A stretch of DNA of 64,000 nt from Tautonia sociabilis (GTDB taxonomy: Bacteria; Planctomycetota; Planctomycetia; Isosphaerales; Isosphaeraceae): assembly GCF_003977685.1 (NCBI RefSeq), contig NZ_RYZH01000002.1, forward strand, positions 164,805 through 228,804. The letters are read 5' to 3'. Positions 8,495-16,085 of the stretch are shown piece by piece (position 1 is the first letter of the stretch; each line of letters opens with the position of its first letter). The translations under genes were made by a program, and so were the position numbers. The notes beneath the pieces were generated by a model, which did no database searches, was not told where the DNA came from, and saw only the letters and a list, made by a program, of their open reading frames with translations.

Positions 8495-9493
8495 TCAGCC
8501 CGTCGACCTCTCCCCAAAGGCCATCCGGGCGCAACCGGCGGCCCCGATGTATCCGGCATCACCACCGAGGGTCGCGTAGTCGATGATCGTCTTCGCCGCC
8601 GGAAGCGGGAAGGCCATCCGCCTCACTCCCTCCCGGATCAACCCGATGAACTCGGGCCCGGCGCTGGACATGCCGCCACCGAAGAGGATGATGTCCGGAT
8701 CGATCAAGTGCATCAGGCAGACGGCGCCGACGGCCAGGTAGTGCGCCGTCTCCCGCATCAGGCGAGACGCCAGGGGATCACCGGCAAGGGACTCCTCGTT
8801 GATCGACCGCGCGGTCAGCGTGCCGGCCGCGAGGTGGCGACGGAGGGCTGTCTCCTCGTCGGCCCGCTCCAGGGCCTCGACGGCCCGCTTCACCAGCGCG
8901 GTGGCGGAGGCATACGCCTCCAGGTGGCCGTAGCCGCCGCAGCCGCACTGGCGGCCATTCTCCATCTGGATGATCATGTGGCCGACCTCGGCACCGTGGC
9001 TGTGGCGACCCTCGATGATCTTCCCCTGTTCCACGATGCCGCCGCCGACGCCGGTGCCCAGCGTGAACAGCACCAGACTGGACACCCCCTTGCCCGCACC
9101 GACCCAGAATTCGCCGTACGCCGCGGCGTTGGCATCGTTCTGGAGCACGGTCGGCTTCTTCAGGAGCGCGGCGAGGCGGTCGCGCACCGGGAAGTTGTTC
9201 CATCCCGGCAAGTTAGGGGGTTCGAGTAGCATTCCGCCGGCGATGTCCATGGTGCCGGGGGTGCCGAGCCCGACCGCCGCGATGTCGTCCCAGGACAGCC
9301 CGCTCGCCTCGACCGCCAGCCGGCCGGCCTCGGCCAGCGTGGCGACGCCCGCCTCGGGCCCCCTCGCCGCATGGGTTTCGATGCTGACCGAAGAGAGAGA
9401 GCGGCCCTCGTCGTCGACGACCCCGCTCTTGACGTTGGTCCCTCCCAGGTCGATGCCCAGGTAGAACGGCAAACGGCGTTCGGTTGCGCTCAT
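8495..9493 (-). CDS. ROK-family sugar kinase (glucokinase-like)
   Basis: A 332-residue ROK-fold kinase, probably ATP-dependent phosphorylation of glucose or an aminosugar in the cytoplasm. Motifs: phosphate 1 GIDLGGTNVKSG (13-24), catalytic Asp120 in QNDANAAAYGE, phosphate 2 LFTLGTGVGGG (142-152), and a zinc site with Cys183 and Cys185 in RQCGCGGYGHLEAYAS. Where ROK proteins usually have a third Cys (CxCGxxGCxE) this one has His190, so zinc ligation would be C2H2-like. The start chosen (MSATERRLPFYLGID) puts the kinase motif at the normal distance. An upstream promoter is readable at 9558-9586. Confidence 0.88.
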   Translation of the reverse strand: MSATERRLPFYLGIDLGGTNVKSGVVDDEGRSLSSVSIETHAARGPEAGVATLAEAGRLAVEASGLSWDDIAAVGLGTPGTMDIAGGMLLEPPNLPGWNNFPVRDRLAALLKKPTVLQNDANAAAYGEFWVGAGKGVSSLVLFTLGTGVGGGIVEQGKIIEGRHSHGAEVGHMIIQMENGRQCGCGGYGHLEAYASATALVKRAVEALERADEETALRRHLAAGTLTARSINEESLAGDPLASRLMRETAHYLAVGAVCLMHLIDPDIILFGGGMSSAGPEFIGLIREGVRRMAFPLPAAKTIIDYATLGGDAGYIGAAGCARMAFGERSTG

Positions 9494-9557
9494 GCCGAGC
9501 CTCGAGGCGACTCCCGGACGGAGTGGTGTGGGTCGATGCGACGGGGCGAAGCGTTTC

Positions 9558-9586
9558 AATTTAGCCACGGGCGCCCGGCCGGTCAA
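9558..9586 (-). promoter_or_regulatory. Sigma70-like promoter for the ROK kinase
   Basis: Reading the minus strand, TTGACC (-35) is followed by a 17-base spacer and TAAATT (-10). The match to TTGACA/TATAAT is 5/6 and 4/6 with ideal spacing. The -10 lies about 65 bases upstream of the ROK start codon. It sits back to back with a weaker plus-strand candidate (9607-9634). Confidence 0.55.
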
Positions 9587-9606
9587 TCGTGCGAAAACCG
9601 CTCCTC

Positions 9607-9634
9607 ATGACCCGGGTCGAGTCTACCATACGAT
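9607..9634 (+). promoter_or_regulatory. Possible promoter for esterase-metalloprotease pair
   Basis: ATGACC, a 16-base spacer and TACGAT. Each hexamer matches the sigma70 consensus at four of six positions. The site lies about 110 bases upstream of the esterase start and diverges from the ROK promoter. This is weaker than the other promoters listed. Confidence 0.33.
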
Positions 9635-9744
9635 GAGGGAGGCCGGTGCCCGGATCGTTGCGGCCCCGAGCGTGCGCCGGTAGGGTAGCCGAGAAGGGGG
9701 GCCAGCGCCGTTCCCTCCCCGACGCACATCGACGAGACGCACCC

Positions 9745-10683
9745 ATGAGACGCCGGAAGACCCTGGGATGGGGCGTGCTCGCCCTGATCGCGCTGTCGGT
9801 TAGCCTGGCCGCGGGCCAGCAACGATCCGGGGACCGGCCGCCCCCCGACCGGGCCAACGTCCCCTACGGCCCTCACGAGCGAAACGTCCTGGATTTCTGG
9901 CGGGCCGACACGGACGGGCTTACCCCCCTGGTCGTTTACATCCACGGGGGGGGATTCCGGGGAGGAGACAAGGCGGGAGTTCCTCCTGAGCTGCTCCGGG
10001 GCTGTCTGGAGGCAGGGATCTCGGTCGCCTCGATCAACTACCGACTCTCGCAGCACGCCCCCTTCCCCGCTCCGATGCTCGACGGCGCCCGGGCGATCCG
10101 GTTCCTCCGCTCAAAGGCGGAGGATTGGGGGATCGACCCCGACCGCATCGCCGCCTCGGGAGGCTCGGCCGGCGCGGGGATCTCCCTCTGGGTCGGCTTC
10201 CACGACGACCTGGCCGACCCCAACGCCGAGGACCCGGTCGACCGCCTGTCCAGCCGCCTCTCCTGCATGGCGGTCGTCGGGGCCCAGACGACCTACGACC
10301 CCCGGGTGATCGCCACCATCGTCGGCGGCAGGGCGGCCGAGCATCCGGCCCTGCCGCTCTTCTTTGGCCTAGCCGAAGACCAGTTCGACTCGGAGTCGGC
10401 CGCCGAGCTGTTCGAGCAGGCCTCTCCGGACACCTCTGTCTCTCCGGACGACCCTCCGGTCCTGCTAGTCTACAATGAACCGAAGGGACCGCTCCCTCCT
10501 GATTCCCCCCCCGGACGGGGAATCCACCATCCCAACTTCGGCGAGTACCTGAAGGCGAAGATGGACGACCTGGGGATCGAGTGCACCTGCGTGCATATCG
10601 ATGACCTGGAGGGCGGGCGACCCGAGGCTGACGCCGAGATCATCTCCTTCTTCCGCCGCCAGTTCGGGATCGATGGCCCCTGA
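9745..10683 (+). CDS. Exported alpha/beta-hydrolase (esterase/lipase, HSL-like)
   Basis: A 312-residue alpha/beta-hydrolase with a signal peptide (basic MRRRK, hydrophobic core, cleavage near LAAGQQ at about 25). The oxyanion-hole motif is HGGG (67-70) and the nucleophile Ser141 is in ASGGSAGAG. A C-terminal His in GRGIHHPNF is the likely third triad member. The fold order matches the carboxylesterase/hormone-sensitive-lipase group common in planctomycetes; the substrate is unknown. The start at 9745 is preceded by GAGACGCACCC rather than a Shine-Dalgarno sequence, and an upstream in-frame ATG adds 33 residues without a signal peptide. The DUF1570 gene follows after 18 bases. Confidence 0.82.
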   Translation: MRRRKTLGWGVLALIALSVSLAAGQQRSGDRPPPDRANVPYGPHERNVLDFWRADTDGLTPLVVYIHGGGFRGGDKAGVPPELLRGCLEAGISVASINYRLSQHAPFPAPMLDGARAIRFLRSKAEDWGIDPDRIAASGGSAGAGISLWVGFHDDLADPNAEDPVDRLSSRLSCMAVVGAQTTYDPRVIATIVGGRAAEHPALPLFFGLAEDQFDSESAAELFEQASPDTSVSPDDPPVLLVYNEPKGPLPPDSPPGRGIHHPNFGEYLKAKMDDLGIECTCVHIDDLEGGRPEADAEIISFFRRQFGIDGP

Positions 10684-10701
10684 GGATTCGGAGAACCTCC
10701 C

Positions 10702-11667
10702 GTGACCGGACTGGACCTGGCGATTTCCCGCCGCCGGTGGTTGCTCGGCGTTGGGGCCCTGATCGGCTCGGCTCGGGTGAGCGCCCGGCAGACCGATCCG
10801 CCGGAGGGAGTCTCGGATCCGCTGGACGTGATCCGACGTCGCGCCGACGAGGTCGGTCTGCCCGGATTCCGGGTGCGGGAGGGGATGCGATATACCGTGA
10901 TCGGCTCCGCCTCAGACCGTTTCATCGCCGGTGCCCTTCGGCTCTGCGAAGGGCTGGCCGACGACTACCTCGATCACTTCGCTGGCCGGGGATTCGCCGT
11001 CGAGGCACCCAAGGAGAGGATGGTGATGGTCGCCCTCGACGATCGGGACGCCTTCTCCCGATTCGTGGGGGTCGAGCAGCCTCCCGAGGTGACGGGGATC
11101 TTCGAGGTCGGTCCGAACTACCTGGTCCTTTACGATGGCCGCAACGGCGGCCCCGCCGGCCCGACGGCGGAGCGAGCGAACTCGCTGACCCTGTTCCACG
11201 AGGCGATGCACCAGCTCACCTTCAATACCGGGCTGCTGCACCGAGACGCCGATATTCCCCTGGCCGTGAGCGAGGGCCTGGCGACCTATGGCGAGGTCCG
11301 TCGTCCCGGAGGCCGAGGGGAGGTCGGCGACCTAAACTGGGAGCGGCTCGCCGTGATCCTCTCGGCCCTCTCCCAGAGGCGTCCGCTCATCCCCTTGGCC
11401 GATCTGATCGGCGGCGATCATCCCTTCCAGAAGGAGGAAACGGTCCAGCTCGCCTATGCTCAGTCTTGGCTGTTCGTCTTCGGCCTGATCCGAAACGACC
11501 AGGCGACCGAACGGTTTCGGGCCTACCTGGAGGCCCTTCGCGATGTCGAGCGGCCCCGGCCCCGGGTCGAGCTGGCCGAGGAGCACCTGGGAGACCTGGC
11601 CCGGCTCGACGCCATGCTTCCGCAGTTCGCCGCCCGGCTCTCGAGGTCGAGGGAGCCGATCCGGTGA
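10702..11667 (+). CDS. DUF1570-type exported metalloprotease-like protein
   Basis: A 321-residue protein with a GTG start. It opens with a twin-arginine-like signal (SRRRWLLGVGAL, residues 9-20). The core carries HEAMH (His166, Glu167, His170) and, downstream, SEGLATY with Glu191, the layout of a gluzincin zinc protease. Together with the conserved surroundings (FNTGLL, PLAVSEGLA) this is the DUF1570 pattern frequent in planctomycetes. No proteolytic activity has, to my knowledge, been shown for the family. It is probably co-transcribed with the esterase. Its stop codon abuts the stop of the convergent secA gene with no intervening base. Confidence 0.8.
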   Translation: MTGLDLAISRRRWLLGVGALIGSARVSARQTDPPEGVSDPLDVIRRRADEVGLPGFRVREGMRYTVIGSASDRFIAGALRLCEGLADDYLDHFAGRGFAVEAPKERMVMVALDDRDAFSRFVGVEQPPEVTGIFEVGPNYLVLYDGRNGGPAGPTAERANSLTLFHEAMHQLTFNTGLLHRDADIPLAVSEGLATYGEVRRPGGRGEVGDLNWERLAVILSALSQRRPLIPLADLIGGDHPFQKEETVQLAYAQSWLFVFGLIRNDQATERFRAYLEALRDVERPRPRVELAEEHLGDLARLDAMLPQFAARLSRSREPIR

Positions 11668-13632
11668 TTAGCCGAGCACGGGGTTCAGGCCCATGTTCTC
11701 GCGCATCTCGGCTCGGTGCTTCTCGTAGTGCATCAGTAGGCGGCGGTCCTTCCGATGCTGCCGCTCTTTTTTCGCCTGCGCTCGGGCGAAGAGGCGGCGG
11801 AAGGCAGGGCTGGTGAGCTCTCCCCGATGGGCGTATCGCGCCCGGAGCCGGCCGGCCGGCTTCTCTCCGAAGGCCTCGATTAGCTCGTCCTCAAGCGAGA
11901 CGAAGAATTGGGCGTGGCCCGGGTCTCCCTGGCGGGCGCACCGGCCGGCGAGCTGGCGGTCGATGCGGAATGACTCGTGCCGCTCCGTGCCGATGACGTG
12001 CAGGCCCCCGAGCTGCGCCACACCCTCGCCGAGCTTGATGTCGGTGCCACGGCCGGCCATGTTCGTGGCCACGGTGACCCGCCCCGGCTGGCCGGCCTGG
12101 GAGACGATCTGCGCCTCGATCGCGTGGTTCTTGGCGTTGAGGACCTGGTGCTCGATGTTCGCCTCGTTCAGGAGGGCCGAGAGCTTCTCCGACTTCTCGA
12201 TCGACCGCGTGCCGACGAGCACCGGCACTCCCTTCTTGTTCAGCCGGACGATCTCATCGGCCACCGCCCGGAACTTCTCGTCCTCGGTCGAGAAGACGCG
12301 GTCCTTCACCCAGACGCGTCGGCTGGGCTTGTTCGTGGGCACGGGGAAGACGTGGACGGAGTACGTCTTACGCAGTTCGGCGGCGTCGGAGCGAGCGGTA
12401 CCGGTCATGCCGGAGAGCTTCTTGTACCGCTTGAAGAACTCCTGCACGGTCACTCGGGCGGCAGTGATCGTCTCCAGGGTGATCTCCAGCTTCTCCTTCG
12501 CCTGGATCGCCTGGTGCAGGCCGTCTTGCCACTGGCGGCCGGGCATCAGTCGGCCGGTGAACTCGTCGACGATGACCACGTCCATCACCCCCTTCTCGTT
12601 GGGGGCGACGACATACTCCTTGTCCCGGATGTAAGCGATCTGCGCCCGCAGGGCACGCTCGACGTATTCGTAGAGCTGGTCGACCGTCAGCATCGAGAAC
12701 GCCGACAGGCCCGCCTTGAGCTGGACTTTCCGGCGCCCGGAGGCGTTCAGCTCGGCCTTGCGTTCCAGCGGGTCGTACTTGAAGTCCTTCGTGCGGACGA
12801 GCGTCTTGGCGATCTCGTCGGCGCCGTAATAGGCGGAGGCCTCCTCCTGGGTCGGCTGGTTGTTAGCGCCGATGATGAGGGGGGTTCTCGCCTCGTCGAT
12901 GAGGATCGAGTCGGCCTCGTCGATGATCGCGTAATGGTGGGTCCGCTGGACCGGACGGGCGGCCTCGGCCGTGGTACCGGCGCCGATGAAGGCCTGCATG
13001 AAGGTCTTGCGGTGATTCTCGCCGTGCTGGTACTTCTTGAGCTGGTCGCGGAGGAAGTCGAAGCCGAGTTCCTTGCCGGTGCCGTAAGTGATGTCGCAGC
13101 CATAGGCGGCGCGGCGGATGGAGTCGTCCTGGCCGGTCTGGATGCAGCCGACGGTCAGGCCGAGCTTGTGGAAGATTGGGGCGTTCCACTCGGCATCGCG
13201 GTGGGCAAGATAGTCGTTGACGGTGACGACATGCACCCCCTTGCCCTGCAAGGCGTTGAGGTACGCCGGCAGGGTGCAGACCAGGGTCTTCCCCTCGCCG
13301 GTTTCCATCTCGGCGATCGACCGGAAATGGATGGCGATGCCGCCCATGAGCTGGACGTCATAATGCCGCATGCCGACCGTGCGCTTGGCCGCCTCGCGCA
13401 CCAGGGCGAAGGCCTCCGGCAGCAGCTTGTTCAGCGAGTCGCCCTGGCGGGCCTTCTGGCGCAGGGCGAAGCTTCGGGCGGCGATCTGGTCGTCCGACTC
13501 CTTCTCCAGGGTCGGCTCCAGCGCATTGATCTGGTCGACCAGAACGGCGAATCGGCCGTACCGAGCCGGGTAGGTCGGTCCCGCGATCGCCTTCGCCCGA
13601 TTCAGCCAGGAAGGTCCCAGTCGGCTGGCCAT
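11668..13632 (-). CDS. secA: Short SecA-like preprotein translocase ATPase
   Basis: A 654-residue SecA-type motor. The nucleotide-binding parts are complete: Walker A METGEGKT, the DEAD-like box IIDEADSILIDEARTPLII, the preprotein cross-linking region after it, GMTGTARSDAAE, and the arginine-finger motif GRCARQGDPG. Typical SecA is 800-950 residues. Here the protein stops shortly after the long scaffold helix begins (QAKKERQHRKDRRLL), so the helical wing, the two-helix finger and the zinc-binding tail are absent. The reading frame is clean and the stop is clear, so it looks like a designed short form rather than a broken gene. It may be an accessory SecA; a full-length housekeeping copy would be expected elsewhere. 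Confidence 0.88.
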   Translation of the reverse strand: MASRLGPSWLNRAKAIAGPTYPARYGRFAVLVDQINALEPTLEKESDDQIAARSFALRQKARQGDSLNKLLPEAFALVREAAKRTVGMRHYDVQLMGGIAIHFRSIAEMETGEGKTLVCTLPAYLNALQGKGVHVVTVNDYLAHRDAEWNAPIFHKLGLTVGCIQTGQDDSIRRAAYGCDITYGTGKELGFDFLRDQLKKYQHGENHRKTFMQAFIGAGTTAEAARPVQRTHHYAIIDEADSILIDEARTPLIIGANNQPTQEEASAYYGADEIAKTLVRTKDFKYDPLERKAELNASGRRKVQLKAGLSAFSMLTVDQLYEYVERALRAQIAYIRDKEYVVAPNEKGVMDVVIVDEFTGRLMPGRQWQDGLHQAIQAKEKLEITLETITAARVTVQEFFKRYKKLSGMTGTARSDAAELRKTYSVHVFPVPTNKPSRRVWVKDRVFSTEDEKFRAVADEIVRLNKKGVPVLVGTRSIEKSEKLSALLNEANIEHQVLNAKNHAIEAQIVSQAGQPGRVTVATNMAGRGTDIKLGEGVAQLGGLHVIGTERHESFRIDRQLAGRCARQGDPGHAQFFVSLEDELIEAFGEKPAGRLRARYAHRGELTSPAFRRLFARAQAKKERQHRKDRRLLMHYEKHRAEMRENMGLNPVLG

Positions 13633-13800
13633 CGCCCGATTCTCCTCGATGCTCCCGGTGTCTCGAACGCGGGGACGACGCCCCGGGCCGCGCCCGGATG
13701 GCCGGGGCGCGCATGCTCCTCGACAAACGGACTCCGGGAGGGCCGATCTTCCCGAGTCTCAGGGAACTCCGTCCGCCGGGCCGGGCGGGACGGGGCCGAA

Positions 13801-14913
13801 TCAGAGGGGAGGGTTCCAGATCGGTCCTCGAGCCGAGAAGATCAGGGCACCGTCGGGAGGGGGGAACGATGGCTCGGGAGAGGCGAGCCACTCGCGAAGC
13901 ATCCGGACCTTCTCGTCGGCCGAGGGCTCCCGGTCGTCGCCTTCGGACCCCGGCGGAGCCTGCCAGAAGACCCAGAAGGAGGGGCCGTCGGGCAGCCTCA
14001 GTTTGAGAAAGAGCCGGAGGGACTGGGCCCGCAGGATGGCGCCGGGGGAGTCGTCCACCGATCGGGGATCCTCGCCCCAGGCCTCCGCTTCCTCGCGGAG
14101 CATCGAGACGACATTCTCGGGCCCGAGCGGCCAGATCTCGTCGAGAAGCATGGCCGTCCCGTCGGGAGCGGTAAAGGGACCGTTTTCCTCGGTTTCCTCC
14201 AGCAGGAACCGGGCGAGTGCCGCCGAGGAGACGACCACCGGATTGGCCCCCCCATCGGCCCCCGCCGCCCCGATTTCGGCCGGCAGCTCCCAGACCGTCC
14301 CGGGAGTGCCGTCTCGAGGGGGGGCGATGCCGCCGAGCCGGATCGAGGCGCCGAGATCCTCGTCGTCGCCGGGGAAGCGCTGGAGGAAGATGGTCCCGGC
14401 TTCATCCACGACATAATCGGTGAACCCGCCCGGCTCGCTGACCCGGACCGTCGCGACGGGACGACGGCGGTAGATCACCTCCACGGCGATCCGATCGGGG
14501 TAGGAGCGGCGAACCGAGACGACACGGTCGACCCAGCGGACGTGCTTGAACGCCCGTTCCAGGGCGTCGAGATCGAGCTCCAGGGCCGATCGTCCATCGA
14601 GCCCGGAGAGCGATCGAGAGACGGCGACGAGCATCCCCTCTCGGCCTCCCGGGAGCCAGGGGGGGGGAGTCGGCAGGATCTCCACCCGGGAGAGGGACCA
14701 GGAATACTCCGGCCGGGCGTGGACCCGACGCATCAGGATTCCGTGCAGGTCGCCGACGACGATCAAACTCAGGGCGAGGACCAGGGAGGCCGTCAAGGCC
14801 GCCAGTCGCCCCCGGGGGCCGAGAAGCGAGGCGATCCCGCGGTCCCATCGGGCCGGCGCCCCGATCGGGGTCGCCTCGTCCTTCTCGGTCGCTTCGATCG
14901 CCAGCCGCAGCAT
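13801..14913 (-). CDS. ftsQ: FtsQ/DivIB-like POTRA-domain membrane protein
   Basis: A 370-residue bitopic protein: cytoplasmic N-terminus, one membrane helix (about 36-57, LAALTASLVLALSLIVVGDL) and a periplasmic POTRA-like region. Its key segment, ALERAFKHVRWVDRVVSVRR then YPDRIAVEVIYRRPVA-like, is the FtsQ signature. The remaining C-terminal part is divergent and longer than usual. It lies directly downstream of murB, which is the normal division/cell-wall cluster position, supporting the FtsQ call. ftsA and ftsZ do not follow; secA does. In planctomycetes FtsQ-like proteins persist although FtsZ is missing, so the partner is presumably the peptidoglycan synthesis machinery. Confidence 0.72.
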   Translation of the reverse strand: MLRLAIEATEKDEATPIGAPARWDRGIASLLGPRGRLAALTASLVLALSLIVVGDLHGILMRRVHARPEYSWSLSRVEILPTPPPWLPGGREGMLVAVSRSLSGLDGRSALELDLDALERAFKHVRWVDRVVSVRRSYPDRIAVEVIYRRRPVATVRVSEPGGFTDYVVDEAGTIFLQRFPGDDEDLGASIRLGGIAPPRDGTPGTVWELPAEIGAAGADGGANPVVVSSAALARFLLEETEENGPFTAPDGTAMLLDEIWPLGPENVVSMLREEAEAWGEDPRSVDDSPGAILRAQSLRLFLKLRLPDGPSFWVFWQAPPGSEGDDREPSADEKVRMLREWLASPEPSFPPPDGALIFSARGPIWNPPL

Positions 14914-14979
14914 CCGCCGATCCTCGGGCCCGCCTGGGGCCCTCGGTCCTGAGCGGGCCCCGTCCTGGCCAGGATCGGC

Positions 14980-15861
14980 TCACCAGATCTGGATCTGCAG
15001 CTCCAGCTCGTAGCCGAACTTCCTCAGGACCTCCTCCCTGGAGAAATCGATCAACTCCAGCACGTCGGCCACGGTGGCGCCGGGGTCGGCGACGATGTAG
15101 TTGGCGTGCCGATCGGAAATCTCCGCCTCACCGATCCGCTTTCCGGAAAGACCGGCCTGGTCGATCAGGGTCCCGGCCGAGACTTCCGGCGTTGGATTCT
15201 TGAAGATGCATCCGGCCGACTGGTGGCCGTAGGGCTGGTTCTCCTTCTTGACGATCCAGATGCGCCTCATTCGGCGGACGACCGACTCGGGATCGTCGGG
15301 CTCCAGCTCCATCTCGACGGAGAGGATGACGCAGTCATCCAGGTTCGAGCGGCGGTAGGAGAAGATCAGGTCGTCCTGCTCCCTGGTGCGGATCTGGCCG
15401 TCGGGTTCCAGCACGGTGGCGCGGCGGACGAACTGGCCGATCGCCCCCTGTCGGCCGCCGCTGTTGCCCCGGACGGCCCCGCCGACGGTGCCGGGGATGC
15501 CCGTGAGCGTCTCCAGCCCGGCGAGCCCCGCTCGGGCGGTCTGGGAAATCAGGGCCGTCAGCGGCACGGCCGAGCCGGCAACGACCCGAGGGCCTTCGAT
15601 TCGGACGTCGGAGAAGGACGGGCTCTCCAGGTGGAGGACCAGCCCCCGCACCCCCTCGTCCCTCACCAGCACGTTCGAGCCGCCGGCCAGGACGTGCCAG
15701 GGCAGCCCTTCCTCGGCGCAGCGGCGGACCATGGCGGTCAGCTCGTCAGCGGTGCCGGGGCGGGCCAGGAAGTCGGCCGGTCCTCCCAGGCGGAACCAGG
15801 TCAGCGGCGCCAGGGGCTCGTTCGCCCTGACGGCCCCTCGGAACTCGTCGAACGGCTGCAT
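14980..15861 (-). CDS. murB: UDP-N-acetylenolpyruvoylglucosamine reductase MurB
   Basis: A 293-residue FAD- and NADPH-dependent enzyme that reduces enolpyruvyl-UDP-GlcNAc to UDP-MurNAc, the second step of peptidoglycan precursor synthesis. FAD-binding motifs LAGGSNVLVRD (58-68) and TGIPGTVGGAVRGNSGG (120-136) are intact. Active-site Arg170 sits in FSYRRS. The proton donor position in SAGCIFKNP holds Cys218 where E. coli has Ser229. The end contains GEAEISDRHANYIV with the conserved Glu. The start at 15861 gives the standard length; the open frame upstream is low-quality. It sits in an apparent murB-ftsQ-secA transcription unit. Confidence 0.94.
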   Translation of the reverse strand: MQPFDEFRGAVRANEPLAPLTWFRLGGPADFLARPGTADELTAMVRRCAEEGLPWHVLAGGSNVLVRDEGVRGLVLHLESPSFSDVRIEGPRVVAGSAVPLTALISQTARAGLAGLETLTGIPGTVGGAVRGNSGGRQGAIGQFVRRATVLEPDGQIRTREQDDLIFSYRRSNLDDCVILSVEMELEPDDPESVVRRMRRIWIVKKENQPYGHQSAGCIFKNPTPEVSAGTLIDQAGLSGKRIGEAEISDRHANYIVADPGATVADVLELIDFSREEVLRKFGYELELQIQIW

Positions 15862-15965
15862 CGTCGGTCGACACCTCGGCCGGTCGCGGGCCGACGCTCG
15901 GCTTCCCCCGGGGCGGACGGCCCCGATCGGGCGGCGAACGCCCTCCTTGGCAAGAATTGACGGGC

Positions 15966-15995
15966 ATCCTAGCCCCGCTCTCCTCCGGACGTCAA
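15966..15995 (-). promoter_or_regulatory. Sigma70-like promoter for murB-ftsQ
   Basis: On the minus strand TTGACG, an 18-base spacer and TAGGAT, placed about 105 bases upstream of the murB start. The hexamers match the consensus at five and four positions of six. Confidence 0.5.
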
Positions 15996-16085
15996 GCGGC
16001 TCGCCCCGAAGGCCTGGGGGCGATCGTCCCGCTCCCAAAGCGTTTCGGGCCGATCTCCTTCACGCGCTGTCGGAGCCCGTCGGGT

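Noticed and set aside
11977..14952. 991-residue plus-strand open frame
   Set aside because: It is antisense to secA and ftsQ, whose proteins carry clear motifs. Long antisense frames are expected at this GC content.
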